This document shows, one piece after another, positions 1-11,113 of a stretch of 64,000 nucleotides of DNA. A model generated the notes under the pieces. That model ran no database searches and was not told the DNA's origin. It worked only from the letters and a program-made list of their open reading frames with translations. Position 1 is the first letter of the stretch. Each line of letters begins with the position of its first letter. Source of the stretch: Streptomyces niger (GTDB lineage Bacteria > Actinomycetota > Actinomycetes > Streptomycetales > Streptomycetaceae); NCBI RefSeq assembly GCF_000718305.1, contig NZ_JOFQ01000007.1, positions 372,001-436,000 on the forward strand, written 5' to 3'. The translations under genes and the position numbers were made by a program.

Positions 1-73
1 CGAGACCGCCGGCCACCGGGACGTGGCTGCCGATCGGATTGCGCTCACGGGCGCGCTGCGGGGAAGTGCTCAC
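1..73 (-). CDS. nfo: Deoxyribonuclease IV (AP endonuclease), N-terminal fragment
   Basis: A minus-strand reading frame opens with GTG at 73 and runs off the left edge. Its 24 visible codons end in a stretch reading GSHVPVAGGL, which resembles the first beta-strand and loop (G-x-H-V-x-x-A-G-G-L) of the endonuclease IV TIM barrel. That family cuts abasic sites in base-excision repair and binds zinc ions. It lies 48 bases downstream of the kinase gene on the same strand. No strong ribosome site is visible before the GTG. The call rests on one short motif, so it is tentative. Confidence 0.6.
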   Translation of the reverse strand, partial: MSTSPQRARERNPIGSHVPVAGGL

Positions 74-121
74 CCGTCAAGGGTGCCAGGCGGCCCGCCA
101 CCCGTGGGTGTCAGGTACGCC

Positions 122-2107
122 TCACAGCTTGCTGTCCAGCGTGATCGTGATGGTGCTGCCCTTGGGGGCGGTGTCGCCCGCGTCGACGGACTGGCTGTCG
201 ACCGTGTCCGACGGGAAGAGGAACGGCTTCTTCACCTCGACCTCGAAGCCCGCGTCCTCCAGGGTCTGCTTCGCGTCCGTGACCTTCTCGCCCGCGACGT
301 CCGGCACCTCGACCATCTGCGGACCCTTGGACAGCGTGAGCGTCACCGTGTCGCCCTCGCCCAGCGTCTTCCCCTCGCCCGGGGACTGCCGCGCGACCGC
401 GCCCTCGTCCTCGGGCGAGTACACCGGCTGCTCGGCGATCTTCACCCGGAAGCCGGCCTCGCGCAGCTCGCCCGCCGCGTCCGACCGGTCGTCGCCGACC
501 ACGTCCGGCACGTCGATCGCACGCCCCCGGCTGACGGTCAGCGCCACCGCCGTCCCGGGCCGCCGCTTCGCCCCCGCGGCCGGGTCCGTCCGGATCACCG
601 AGCCCTTGGCCACCTCGTTGCTGAACGCCTTGCGCTCGGTGCTCGGGGTCAGCCCCCGGTCCCGCAGCTTGCGCCGCGCGTCGGCGACCGGGGTGCCGGA
701 CAGATCCGGCACGGAGACGATGTCGGGGCCCTTGGAGAGCGTGATCGTGACGGTGCCGGTGCCCCGGATGCGCTTGCCGTTCTCCGGATCGGTGGAGATC
801 ACGTGCCCGCGCTCCACGGTGGAGCTGTAGGCGTGCGCCACCTTCACGTCCAGCCCGGCGTCGTGCAGCGTCCGCTCGGCCTTGGGCTGCGTCATGTCCA
901 GCACCGAGGGCACGGCCGTGAACTGGCCGGTGGTGACGTACCAGACGCCCGTGCCGAGCAGCAGGGCGGCCAGCACCGCGAGTACCACGGTCAGCGTCCT
1001 GCGGCGCGGCCGCCGGGCGGTCTCCGCGCCCCGCGCGCCACTCGCCGTGGGCAGCCGGTCCGTACGCGCGTCCGCGCCGGCCGCCACCGGCACCTCCAGC
1101 CGGCTGGTGTGCCCCGCCGCGTCGTCGTCGGCGGCGTCCTCCGTGCCGGGCAGCGAGAGCTGCACCGCGGCGGCGCGCTGGATCACGCTCGTCCGGTCCT
1201 CCGAGCCCGCCGTGTCGGACGCCGGCTTCGCCCCCGGTGGCACCGCGTCCAGCTGCTCCTCGGAGAGCGCCGCGCGGGCGTTTCTGGCCAGCGCGAGCAG
1301 CGTCACCGCGTCCTGCGGGCGTACCTCGGGATTGCGCGCGGTCGCCTCGACCACCAGGTCGTCCAGCTCGGGCGGCAGCCCCGGCACGAGCCCGGACGGC
1401 GGCGGCACGTCCTCGTGGAGATGCTGGTAGAGCACCTGGGCCGCGGTGCCACCGTCGTGCGGCTTGCTGCCCGTGAGCATCTCGTACAGCGTCACGCCGC
1501 AGGCGTAGACGTCCGCGCGGGTGTCCGCGCTGCCGTCCTCGATCTGCTCGGGCGCGAGGTAGGCGACGGTGCCCAGGACCGTGCCGGTGGAGGCCGTGGT
1601 GTGCGTGTCGACCGCCCGGACCAGCCCGAAGTCGGCGACCTTGACCCGGCCGTCGTCCCCGATCAGGACGTTCTCCGGCTTCATGTCGCGGTGGATCATG
1701 CCGGCCCGGTGGGCGGAGCCCAGCGCCGCCAGGATCGGCTCCAGGACGTCCAGCGCGGCGCGCGGCTGCAGGGCGCCCCGCTCGCGCAGCACGTCCCGCA
1801 GGGTGCACCCCGCGACGTACTCCATCGCGAGGTACACGTACGAACCGTCCGCGCCCTGGTCGAACACGCCGACCACGTTCGGGTGCGACAGCCGGGCGAC
1901 CGACTTCGCCTCCCGGATGAAGCGCTCGACGAACGAGGCGTCCGCGACCAGGGACGGGTGCATCACCTTCAGGGCGAGCACCCGGTCCAGCCGGGTGTCG
2001 ACGGCGCGGTAGACCGTCGCCATCCCGCCGGCGGCGATCCGCGCCTCTACGCGGTAGCGGCCGTCGAGCAGCTGTCCGACCAGGGGGTCCTGAAGGGTGG
2101 TGTCCAC
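122..2107 (-). CDS. Membrane Ser/Thr protein kinase with four PASTA domains
   Basis: The 661-residue protein has a complete Hanks-type kinase domain (about 16-280). It shows the glycine loop AAGGMATVY, the ATP-binding lysine K47, HRD at 139-141, DFG at 159-161 and an activation segment with several threonines before the APE motif. A Pro/Asp-rich linker follows, then one membrane helix (371-391) after an Arg-rich stop, then four PASTA repeats (about 398-661) outside the cell. In this family PASTA repeats sense muropeptides or lipid II and the kinase controls growth and division. The start is GTG; no clear ribosome site precedes it. An Rv2175c-type gene and metF lie a few kilobases away, as around pknL in Mycobacterium tuberculosis, but mycobacterial PknL lacks PASTA repeats, so orthology is uncertain. 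Confidence 0.93.
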   Translation of the reverse strand: MDTTLQDPLVGQLLDGRYRVEARIAAGGMATVYRAVDTRLDRVLALKVMHPSLVADASFVERFIREAKSVARLSHPNVVGVFDQGADGSYVYLAMEYVAGCTLRDVLRERGALQPRAALDVLEPILAALGSAHRAGMIHRDMKPENVLIGDDGRVKVADFGLVRAVDTHTTASTGTVLGTVAYLAPEQIEDGSADTRADVYACGVTLYEMLTGSKPHDGGTAAQVLYQHLHEDVPPPSGLVPGLPPELDDLVVEATARNPEVRPQDAVTLLALARNARAALSEEQLDAVPPGAKPASDTAGSEDRTSVIQRAAAVQLSLPGTEDAADDDAAGHTSRLEVPVAAGADARTDRLPTASGARGAETARRPRRRTLTVVLAVLAALLLGTGVWYVTTGQFTAVPSVLDMTQPKAERTLHDAGLDVKVAHAYSSTVERGHVISTDPENGKRIRGTGTVTITLSKGPDIVSVPDLSGTPVADARRKLRDRGLTPSTERKAFSNEVAKGSVIRTDPAAGAKRRPGTAVALTVSRGRAIDVPDVVGDDRSDAAGELREAGFRVKIAEQPVYSPEDEGAVARQSPGEGKTLGEGDTVTLTLSKGPQMVEVPDVAGEKVTDAKQTLEDAGFEVEVKKPFLFPSDTVDSQSVDAGDTAPKGSTITITLDSKL

Positions 2108-2163
2108 GGCAGACGAGTCTACGAGCAGCCACGGACAGCCCTCACTCCCCTGGCGCAGATCGT

Positions 2164-4498
<2,335 letters not shown>

Positions 4499-4510
4499 GA
4501 GTGTCCAGCC

Positions 4511-4603
4511 CCTCCCTTCGCCGGCATGACCCGGATCAGGTTCGTACGGTCGGAGGCCGCCGCAGCCTCCCTCTCAGCCCGGTGCGTCCGGGCTCCCGCG
4601 AGT
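4511..4603 (-). promoter_or_regulatory. TPP (thi-box) riboswitch controlling thiO-thiS-thiG
   Basis: Read on the minus strand, the leader has the two conserved halves of the thiamine pyrophosphate aptamer. CTGAGAGGGAGG lies near 4564-4576 after the P1/P2 strand GGGAGCCCGGA. GAACCTGATCCGGGTCATG is at 4525-4543, followed by CCGGCGAAGGGAGG. The last purine-rich strand is also the likely thiO ribosome site, so ligand binding probably hides it (translational control). The aptamer ends about 12 bases before the thiO ATG. Confidence 0.92.
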
Positions 4604-4615
4604 ACAAGTGCCGTC

Positions 4616-4645
4616 AGAGTAGTACGCGTTCCCGACGCGTCGTAA
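4616..4645 (-). promoter_or_regulatory. Candidate sigma-70-type promoter for the thi leader
   Basis: On the minus strand TTACGA (4645-4640) and TACTCT (4621-4616) are separated by 18 bases. Transcription would begin just before the riboswitch. The match to the HrdB consensus is moderate and was judged by eye. Confidence 0.4.
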
Positions 4646-4737
4646 GGGTGCTCTGCGCGGCCGGACCGTGACCCTGTGTCAGAGATCTCGTCGCGCGGTG
4701 CTGAGTCCCTCGAAGGACCGCGTCCTAGAGTGATCGA

Positions 4738-5988
4738 GTGAGCCAGCAGAGCAAGTACTCGCGGACCCCCGACCGCTCGCGCCGCGTCGTCATCGCCGGC
4801 GCGGGGATGGCGGGCGTACAGACCGCCGTTGCCCTGCGCGAACAGGGCTGGCGCGGCACCATCACCCTGCTCGGCGCCGAACCCCACCCGCCCTACGACC
4901 GGCCGCCGCTCTCCAAGGCGGTGCTGCTCGGCAAGGCGGACGGCTCGGCCTTCGACGTCGACTTCGCCTCCCTCGGCATCGACCTGGAACTCGGCCGCCG
5001 GGTCACCGGACTCGCCGCCGACGCCCACGAAGTGCTGACGGACACCGGCCCCGTCCCGTACGACCGGCTGGTCCTCGCCACGGGGGCCGAGGCCGTCACC
5101 CTCCCGGGCAGCGAGGGCGTCCCCGGCGTCCACGTGCTGCGCACCCTGGACGACGCCGAGCGGCTGCGCCCGGTGCTCGCGGCGCAGCAGCGCGTCGTGG
5201 TGGTCGGCGCCGGCTGGATCGGCGCGGAGTTCGCCACCGCGGCACGCGAGGCCGGCTGCGCGGTCACCGTCGTGGAGGCGGCGGACCGCCCGCTGGCCGG
5301 CGCGCTGCCCGAGGAGGTCGCAGCGCACATGGCCCGCTGGTACGCCGACGCGGGCGCCACGCTGCGTACGGGCACCAGGGTCGCCGCGGTGAAGGAGGGC
5401 GCCGTCGTGCTCGCCGACGGCACGGCGCTGCCCGCGGACGCCGTGGTGATCGGCATCGGGTCGCGGTGCGCGACGGACTGGCTGGCCGGCTCGGGCGTCG
5501 AGCTGTGCGAGGACCGCTCCGTACGGGCCGACGAGCGGCTGCGCACCTCCGTGCCGGACGTGTACGCGGTCGGCGACTGTGCCTCCTTCCCGTCCGCGCG
5601 CTACGGGCGTCGCCTCCTCGTGCACCACTGGGACAACGCCCTTCAGGGGCCGCGCACGGTCGCCACGAACCTCACCCGGTGCGAGGCGGAGGGCGCGGTG
5701 TACGACCCCGTGCCCTACTTCTGGTCGGAGCAGTTCGGCCGCTTCGTGCAGTGCGCCGGGTACAGCCCGGTCGCCGACGAGCTGATCTGGCGCGGCGACC
5801 CGGAGAGCGCGGCGTGGACGGCCCTGTGGCTGCGGGAGGGCGCGCTGGTGGCCCTGCTGGCGGTGGGCAGGCCGCGCGATCTGGCGCAGGGGCGCAAGCT
5901 CATCGAGCGCGGCGCCCTGCTCGACCGGGCCCGTGCCGCCGACGCCTCGGTGCCCCTGAAGTCGGCTGCGCTGCCCGGGCTCCAGTGA
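4738..5988 (+). CDS. FAD-dependent NAD(P)H:ferredoxin reductase-like oxidoreductase
   Basis: The 416-residue protein has two Rossmann dinucleotide folds. FAD binding is shown by VVIAGAGMAGVQTAVAL near residue 20 and by VYAVGDCASFPSA near 270; NAD(P)H binding is shown by VVVVGAGWIGAEFA near 155. The DRPPLSK segment and a C-terminal reductase domain match the rhodocoxin/putidaredoxin/terpredoxin reductase family, which passes electrons to a ferredoxin partner. No ferredoxin or P450 gene is next to it, so the partner is unknown. It is divergent from the thi operon. The GTG start has no ribosome site but a TAGAGT hexamer at 4726-4731 sits right for a leaderless transcript. Confidence 0.85.
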   Translation: MSQQSKYSRTPDRSRRVVIAGAGMAGVQTAVALREQGWRGTITLLGAEPHPPYDRPPLSKAVLLGKADGSAFDVDFASLGIDLELGRRVTGLAADAHEVLTDTGPVPYDRLVLATGAEAVTLPGSEGVPGVHVLRTLDDAERLRPVLAAQQRVVVVGAGWIGAEFATAAREAGCAVTVVEAADRPLAGALPEEVAAHMARWYADAGATLRTGTRVAAVKEGAVVLADGTALPADAVVIGIGSRCATDWLAGSGVELCEDRSVRADERLRTSVPDVYAVGDCASFPSARYGRRLLVHHWDNALQGPRTVATNLTRCEAEGAVYDPVPYFWSEQFGRFVQCAGYSPVADELIWRGDPESAAWTALWLREGALVALLAVGRPRDLAQGRKLIERGALLDRARAADASVPLKSAALPGLQ

Positions 5989-6075
5989 CCGGCCGGCCGC
6001 CTCGTGTGGCCGGTGGTGTGCACCGATGGCGATGCCCGGCTACCGACTGTCAGTGGGGGATGGCACGCTTGGGGT

Positions 6076-6441
6076 GTGACCGAGATTGACGCAAAGATCG
6101 ATGGACTGGTTTCCGCCTGGCTCACCCTCCCCGACATCGCCGAGGCGTTCGGCGTCGAGGTGACGCGGGTCCGGCAGCTGGTCAAGGAGGGCCAGCTGAT
6201 CGCGGTGCGCCGCGGTGAGAACCGGGCCCTCCATGTGCCGGCCGAGTTCATCAAGGACGGAAAGGTCGTCAAGGGCCTGGTGGGGACGCTGACGCTCCTC
6301 CGGGACGACGGCTTCACCGACGAAGAGATGCTGGAGTGGCTGTTCACCGCCGACGAGACCCTGCCGGGTACGCCGGCGCAGGCGCTGCGGGAGAATCGCG
6401 GCACGGAGGTGAAGCGCCGGGCGCAGGCGCTCGCCGTCTGA
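6076..6441 (+). CDS. Rv2175c-family winged-helix DNA-binding protein
   Basis: The 121-residue protein has an N-terminal winged helix-turn-helix ([26 protein letters not shown]) and a C-terminal helical part ([21 protein letters not shown]) typical of the Rv2175c family. In Mycobacterium tuberculosis Rv2175c binds DNA and is phosphorylated by its neighbour PknL, which abolishes binding. Here a PASTA kinase lies about 4 kb away. The GTG at 6076 was chosen because homology starts at VTEIDAKI; the longer frame from 6004 adds unrelated residues. A strong hairpin follows the stop. Confidence 0.85.
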   Translation: MTEIDAKIDGLVSAWLTLPDIAEAFGVEVTRVRQLVKEGQLIAVRRGENRALHVPAEFIKDGKVVKGLVGTLTLLRDDGFTDEEMLEWLFTADETLPGTPAQALRENRGTEVKRRAQALAV

Positions 6442-6469
6442 CACACCCGTCACCATCGCCGTAACCGCA

Positions 6470-6504
6470 GGGCGTACGGACCGGCAGATCCGGTCCGTAC
6501 GCCC
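6470..6504. terminator. 15-bp hairpin between the Rv2175c-type gene and thiE
   Basis: A perfect 15-bp inverted repeat (6470-6484 and 6490-6504, beginning GGGCGTACGG) with a five-base loop lies 28 bases after the stop. There is no T-run. Its right arm ends only 19 bases before the thiE ATG, so it could be a terminator or a structure near the thiE ribosome site. Confidence 0.6.
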
Positions 6505-6523
6505 GTACTGGGGGGAACACCCG

Positions 6524-7174
6524 ATGAGCACCGCACGACAGGCCCTGTCCGACGCCCGGCTCTACCTCTGCACGGGGGCCCGCAAGGAGCAGGGCGATCT
6601 GCCGCAGTTCCTGGACGCCGTGCTCTCCTCGGGTGTGGACATCGTGCAGCTGCGCGACAAGGGCATGGAGGCCGGCGAGGAGCTGACCCACCTGGAGGTT
6701 TTCGCCGACGCCTGCAAGCGGCACGGCAAGCTGCTCGCGGTCAACGACCGCGCGGACGTCGCGCACGCCATCGGCTCCGACGTGCTCCACCTCGGCCAGG
6801 GCGACCTGCCCGTCCCGGCAGCGCGCGCCGTCCTCGGCGACGACGTGCTCATAGGCCGCTCCACCCACGCCGAGGCGGAGGTCGACGCCGCCCTCACCGC
6901 TCCGGGCGTGGACTACTTCTGCACGGGCCCCTGCTGGCCCACCCCCACCAAGCCCGGGCGGCACGCCCCCGGCCTGGACCTCGTGCGGTACGCCGCCGCG
7001 CGGCGCCCCGCCCGCCCCTGGTTCGCCATCGGCGGCATCGACGCGGGCAATCTGGACGAGGTGCTGGCGGCAGGCGCCCGCCGCGTCGTGGTGGTCCGCG
7101 CGCTCACCGAGGCCGAGGACCCCGGCGCCGCCGCGGCCGAGCTGGCGCGGCGGATCCGCGCGTACGACGCCTGA
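6524..7174 (+). CDS. thiE: Thiamine-phosphate synthase ThiE
   Basis: The 216-residue TIM-barrel enzyme joins HMP-pyrophosphate and thiazole phosphate to give thiamine monophosphate. Family segments are [36 protein letters not shown] and [20 protein letters not shown]. The ATG follows GGGGGGAACACCC. It is transcribed away from thiOSG and has no riboswitch of its own that I can see; the only structure before it is the 15-bp hairpin. Confidence 0.95.
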   Translation: MSTARQALSDARLYLCTGARKEQGDLPQFLDAVLSSGVDIVQLRDKGMEAGEELTHLEVFADACKRHGKLLAVNDRADVAHAIGSDVLHLGQGDLPVPAARAVLGDDVLIGRSTHAEAEVDAALTAPGVDYFCTGPCWPTPTKPGRHAPGLDLVRYAAARRPARPWFAIGGIDAGNLDEVLAAGARRVVVVRALTEAEDPGAAAAELARRIRAYDA

Positions 7175-7333
7175 CGCGCACCGGTCTGTCGCCCACCCGG
7201 CCTGACGCACACCCGGGGTGACGTGGCGCGCACAGGCGCCGTCACGGCGCGCGGGCGGTGAGCAGTGGTCTGACGTGAAGTGTCCGACTGGTGAACAGGA
7301 GCCCGGCAAACCGGGGCATACCGCAGCGCGTGG

Positions 7334-7362
7334 TTGGGGGGCTGCCAGGCCGGTGGTTAACC
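7334..7362 (+). promoter_or_regulatory. Candidate promoter for leaderless metF
   Basis: TTGGGG (7334-7339) and TTAACC (7357-7362) are 17 bases apart, and the metF ATG begins eight bases after the second hexamer. No ribosome site precedes that ATG. Together this suggests the transcript starts at the initiation codon. Confidence 0.42.
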
Positions 7363-7369
7363 TGCCGGT

Positions 7370-8287
7370 ATGGCCCTAGGTACCCCTTCCACCAGGACTG
7401 ACCGCGCACGCACGGTGCGTGAACTGCTCGCTGAGGGCAAACGGTCCTATTCCTTCGAGTTCGCCGCCCCCAAGACCGAGAAGGGCGAGCGGACCCTGTG
7501 GAAGGCCATTCGCCGGATCGAGGCCGTGGCGCCGACCTTCGTATCGGTGACCTATGGCGCGGGCGGCACCTCCCGTGAGGGCACCGTCCGCGCGACCGAG
7601 CGGATCGCCACGGACACCACGCTCACCCCGGTCGCCCACCTGACCGCGGTCAACCACTCCATCGCCGACCTGCGGAACATCATCGGCCAGTACGCCGGCG
7701 CCGGTATCCGCAACATGCTCGCGCTGCGCGGTGACCCGCCCGGCGACCCGATGGGCGAGTGGGTGCGCCATCCCGAGGGCATCGCGTACGCCGCCGACCT
7801 GGTCCGCCTGATCAAGGAGTCCGGCGACTTCTGCGTCGGCGTCGCGGCCTTCCCCGAGATGCACCCGCGCTCCACCGACTGGGACACCGACATCCGGCAC
7901 TTCGTGGACAAGTGCCGTGCGGGCGCCGACTTCGCGATCACCCAGATGTTCTTCTACCCGGAGGACTATCTGCGCCTTCGTGACCGGGTGGCCGCCGCCG
8001 GTTGCGAAACGCCGATCATCCCGGAGATCATGCCGGTCACGAACGTCCGGCAGATCGAGCGGTTCGCGCAGCTCAGCAATGCGGCCTTCCCGCCCGAACT
8101 GGCGGATCGCATCCTTGCGGTCAAGGACGATCCCGCGGCGGTACGCTCCATTGGCATCGAGTACGCCACGGAGCTGTGTGCACGCTTGACCGCCGAGGAC
8201 ATTCCCGGGTTGCACTTCATTACCCTGAACCACTCCACGGCGACGCTGGAAATCTACGAGAATCTGGGTCTGCACCAGCAGACCTGA
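7370..8287 (+). CDS. metF: 5,10-methylenetetrahydrofolate reductase
   Basis: The 305-residue FAD-dependent TIM-barrel enzyme reduces methylene-THF to methyl-THF for methionine synthesis. Visible motifs are [42 protein letters not shown] (folate and FAD contacts) and [15 protein letters not shown]. Length matches the bacterial enzyme, without the eukaryotic regulatory domain. Rv2172c, an MTHFR-like gene, lies in the same small region of Mycobacterium tuberculosis as Rv2175c and pknL. Confidence 0.93.
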   Translation: MALGTPSTRTDRARTVRELLAEGKRSYSFEFAAPKTEKGERTLWKAIRRIEAVAPTFVSVTYGAGGTSREGTVRATERIATDTTLTPVAHLTAVNHSIADLRNIIGQYAGAGIRNMLALRGDPPGDPMGEWVRHPEGIAYAADLVRLIKESGDFCVGVAAFPEMHPRSTDWDTDIRHFVDKCRAGADFAITQMFFYPEDYLRLRDRVAAAGCETPIIPEIMPVTNVRQIERFAQLSNAAFPPELADRILAVKDDPAAVRSIGIEYATELCARLTAEDIPGLHFITLNHSTATLEIYENLGLHQQT

Positions 8288-8321
8288 CCACGTGCCCGCA
8301 GCGGCGGAAACAGGGGCGTAC

Positions 8322-9386
8322 ATGGGCTGGACGATCCTCTACATCGCGTTCGGCATCGTGGCGCTCTGGCTGCTGAGCGAGGTCCTGCTCCAGTACAAGG
8401 CCCGGCTGCGCTGGCGGCTGCTCGCCTTCGCCGGGTTCCTCGGCGTCGTCGTCGGCGTGGTCCTGCCGTCGATCGTGGTCATCGCGATCGGCGCCGCGGC
8501 CTTCGCCGTGGGCCAGACCTACGTCACGCTCTCCTTCCGCCGCGGCTTCACGATGGGCTGGGCGCTCGCCGCGGGGAGACCGAAGGTGAGCAGCCGCCGC
8601 CGGCGCGGCGGCGGCCGGGGCGGGGCCGGCGCGGCGCCGGACGCCTCCGTGCCGCAGACCGGCCCGGACACGGGCGACGGCGGTGCGGGGCTGCAGGAGG
8701 CCGCGGCGGATCACGGTGGCGACGCCGACGAGGCGCGCGGCGAATACGACGCACCCGCGGGCTACGCCCCGGACGCGGCCGCCGCGCCGTACGCGGACGC
8801 CTACGACGCCCGCCCGGACGGCTACGCCGATCCGTACGCCGACGCCACCCAGGTCGCGCCGGTCTTCGCCCCGGAGCCGATGCCCGACGAGACCGGCCAG
8901 TACGGCATATACAGCACCGACGCCCGGCCCGGTCAGCAGCCGCAGGATCCGTACGGCGGCTACTACGAGCCGGCCGCCGCCCACGACGGCCACGCCGACC
9001 CGTACGGCGGCTACGGCAACGGTCACGGCGGCTACGGCCACGGTGGCTACGGCGACCACGGCGGCTACGCCGATCCGTACGCGCAGCAGGACCCCTACGG
9101 CGGTGCGTACGACCCCTACGCGCAGGCCGGCCCGTACGCGCCCGCCGACCCCTACGGCGGGTACGACCCGTACGGACACGGCGGCCAGGTCCCGCAGCAG
9201 TACGGCGCGGGCTATGACAGTCAGCACTACGGAGCGGGCCCCGAGACCCCGCCCGGCGGCGTCTGGGTGCCCCAGCAGCGCGGGACGGACGAACAGCCTC
9301 CGCACCAGCCCGAATACCAGCCGGAGCACCAGGGCTACGGCTACCCGCCCCAGCAGGGGTACGACGGCCAGCAGTACCGCTACTGA
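8322..9386 (+). CDS. Membrane protein with Tyr/Gly/Pro/Asp-rich repetitive tail
   Basis: The first 75 residues form three membrane helices (beginning GWTILYIAFGIVALWLL). A basic patch SSRRRRGGG follows, then about 250 residues of low complexity. The C-terminal half is built from irregular repeats of DPYGGY, GHGGYG, DPYAQ and related units, rich in Tyr, Gly, Asp and Gln, and is presumably disordered. The ATG at 8322 (MGWTIL) begins right at the first helix; a GTG at 8292, four bases after the metF stop, would add ten residues. Close spacing suggests co-transcription with metF. No function is known to me. Confidence 0.8.
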   Translation: MGWTILYIAFGIVALWLLSEVLLQYKARLRWRLLAFAGFLGVVVGVVLPSIVVIAIGAAAFAVGQTYVTLSFRRGFTMGWALAAGRPKVSSRRRRGGGRGGAGAAPDASVPQTGPDTGDGGAGLQEAAADHGGDADEARGEYDAPAGYAPDAAAAPYADAYDARPDGYADPYADATQVAPVFAPEPMPDETGQYGIYSTDARPGQQPQDPYGGYYEPAAAHDGHADPYGGYGNGHGGYGHGGYGDHGGYADPYAQQDPYGGAYDPYAQAGPYAPADPYGGYDPYGHGGQVPQQYGAGYDSQHYGAGPETPPGGVWVPQQRGTDEQPPHQPEYQPEHQGYGYPPQQGYDGQQYRY

Positions 9387-9441
9387 CCGCAGCGGCCGCC
9401 CCCGGCACGACTGCGCCGCCCCCGCTGCCGTGGCGTTGCCG

Positions 9442-10986
9442 CTACTCCGAGCCGTGCCAGTCGTCGCCGTGCACGACGAGGCCCGCGACCAGCGCGCCGG
9501 ACATGCCCGCATGGGCCAGGCCGCCGCCGGGATGGGACCAGCCACCGGCCGTGTAGAGCCCCGGTATCCGCGTGCGGTTGGCGGGGACGAGCGCTCGGCC
9601 GTCCAGGCCGGCCAGCGCGGGGCCGGGCACCGCGCCGCCCGCCGCGCCCGTGTCGGCGGCCGTGTCCGCCGGCGTCCGTATCTCGCGCCACAGGATCCGG
9701 TCCCGCAGCCCGGGCACCGCGGCGTCGGCCGCCGCGACCACCCGGTCCGCGAACCCCTCGGCCACCCCGTCCGCCGTCCAGTCGACCCCGCCGGTGCCGC
9801 CCGTCGCGTGCGCGGGGACCGTGACCGTCAGCGTCACCGCTTCGTGGCCGTCGTCGGGCCGCTGGGCCGGGTCGTCGGGGCGCAGCACCGTCACCGTGGG
9901 CGACTGCGGCAGCCCGCCGCCGTCCCCGAAGACGGCCGTCAGCTCCGCTGCACGGTCGGCGGCGTGCACGACCGTACGGTGCACCGCGTCCGGCGCACGG
10001 CCCCCGCGCAGTGCCAGCAGCACGCTGAACCGCCCGCTCGGCGGCGTCGACGGCGGCAGCACGTCACCGGCGCCGCGGACCTGCCCGGCGGCACCGGGGG
10101 AGTCGGCGGTCAGCCCGGCCAGCGTCCACGGGTCGACGCCCGCGACCACCACGTCGGCCTCCTCGATCCGCCCGTCCGCCAGCTCGATGCCGGCCGCCCG
10201 GCCGTCCTTGCGGACCAGTCGCCGCACCTCGGCGCCGAAGGCGAACTCCACCTTGCGGGCCAGGCACCGCTCGTACAGCGCGGTGGCCAGCGCGCGCATG
10301 CCGCCGCTCACGTACCACGTGCCGAAGGTCTGCTCCATGTACGGCAGGACCGTGGCGCTCGCGGGGGCGGCGCGGGGGTCGAAGCCGTACGCCAGCGCGT
10401 GGCTCTCCAGGAGCGCGACCAGCCGTGGGTCCTTCAGCTCCAGGGCCGCGACCTCGGCGAGGGTGCGCGCCGGGCGCCGCTTGAGCAGGCCCTTGCGCCC
10501 CACGGCGGGATAGGGCTCGCGCCCGAGCACCTGCCAGTCGGACCACAGCGGCTCCTCCAGCAGCGGCCGCCGGGTCCGGTCCCAGGCCTCCCGCGCCCGG
10601 CCGAGCAGCTCGCTCCAGCGCTCGCCGGCGCCCGCTCCCAGCGCGCGGTCCAGCGCTTCGATGACCCCGGCCCGCGAGGCGTTCGGCAGGGTGACGTCCG
10701 TGCCGTCCGGGAAGACGTGGCGGGCGGCCGGGTCGACCTGCACCAGGTCGACGACGCTCTCCAGCGGCTCCTTGCCGGTCTTGAGGAAGAGGTCGCGCTG
10801 CACGGCCGGCAGATGCAGCAGCCCGGGGCCGGTGTCGAAGCCGAAACCGGCGCGCTCGAACCGCCGCAGCGAGCCGCCGTAGGTCTCGCCGCGCTCCCAC
10901 ACCGCCACCCGGTGGCCCGCGACGGCCAGCCGGGCAGCGGTCGCCATCGCGCCCGTCCCGGCGCCGATCACCGCAATCCGTGCCAT
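9442..10986 (-). CDS. Phytoene desaturase-like FAD amine oxidase-fold oxidoreductase
   Basis: The 514-residue protein starts with an FAD-binding motif IAVIGAGTGAMATAARLA followed by WERGETYGGSLRRFERAGF, the CrtI pattern in which a Gly-Gly pair binds the diphosphate. GYPGxxG-type features recur at the C-terminal IPGLYTAGGWSHPGGGLAHAGMSG, the CrtI C-terminal FAD segment. It probably desaturates, saturates or isomerises a polyene or retinoid-type substrate, but no carotenoid genes flank it. The ATG at 10986 is directly before the Rossmann motif. The open frame extends far upstream through a repeat-rich gap that I do not regard as coding. Confidence 0.85.
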   Translation of the reverse strand: MARIAVIGAGTGAMATAARLAVAGHRVAVWERGETYGGSLRRFERAGFGFDTGPGLLHLPAVQRDLFLKTGKEPLESVVDLVQVDPAARHVFPDGTDVTLPNASRAGVIEALDRALGAGAGERWSELLGRAREAWDRTRRPLLEEPLWSDWQVLGREPYPAVGRKGLLKRRPARTLAEVAALELKDPRLVALLESHALAYGFDPRAAPASATVLPYMEQTFGTWYVSGGMRALATALYERCLARKVEFAFGAEVRRLVRKDGRAAGIELADGRIEEADVVVAGVDPWTLAGLTADSPGAAGQVRGAGDVLPPSTPPSGRFSVLLALRGGRAPDAVHRTVVHAADRAAELTAVFGDGGGLPQSPTVTVLRPDDPAQRPDDGHEAVTLTVTVPAHATGGTGGVDWTADGVAEGFADRVVAAADAAVPGLRDRILWREIRTPADTAADTGAAGGAVPGPALAGLDGRALVPANRTRIPGLYTAGGWSHPGGGLAHAGMSGALVAGLVVHGDDWHGSE

Positions 10987-11050
10987 GTCCGTGACTTTAT
11001 CGGCGACCACTGACAACGCCGCCGGGCGGCCTCCCGCGCCGGGGTCCGGG

Positions 11051-11112
11051 CACGAAAAAGCGCGCTGCCCTGGCGCGGATCGTTCCCCCTTCGATCCGAC
11101 CAGGACAGCGCG
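11051..11112 (-). terminator. Intrinsic terminator after the hairpin array (minus strand)
   Basis: The arms CGCGCTG..CCTGG..CGGATCG and CGATCCG..CCAGG..CAGCGCG (11061-11112) pair over about 19 bp with small mismatches around an A/G-rich loop. On the minus strand it is followed at once by CTTTTTCG. A U-run after a long stem is uncommon in this genome type, which makes this a convincing rho-independent terminator oriented towards the flavoprotein gene. Confidence 0.72.
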
Positions 11113-11113
11113 T

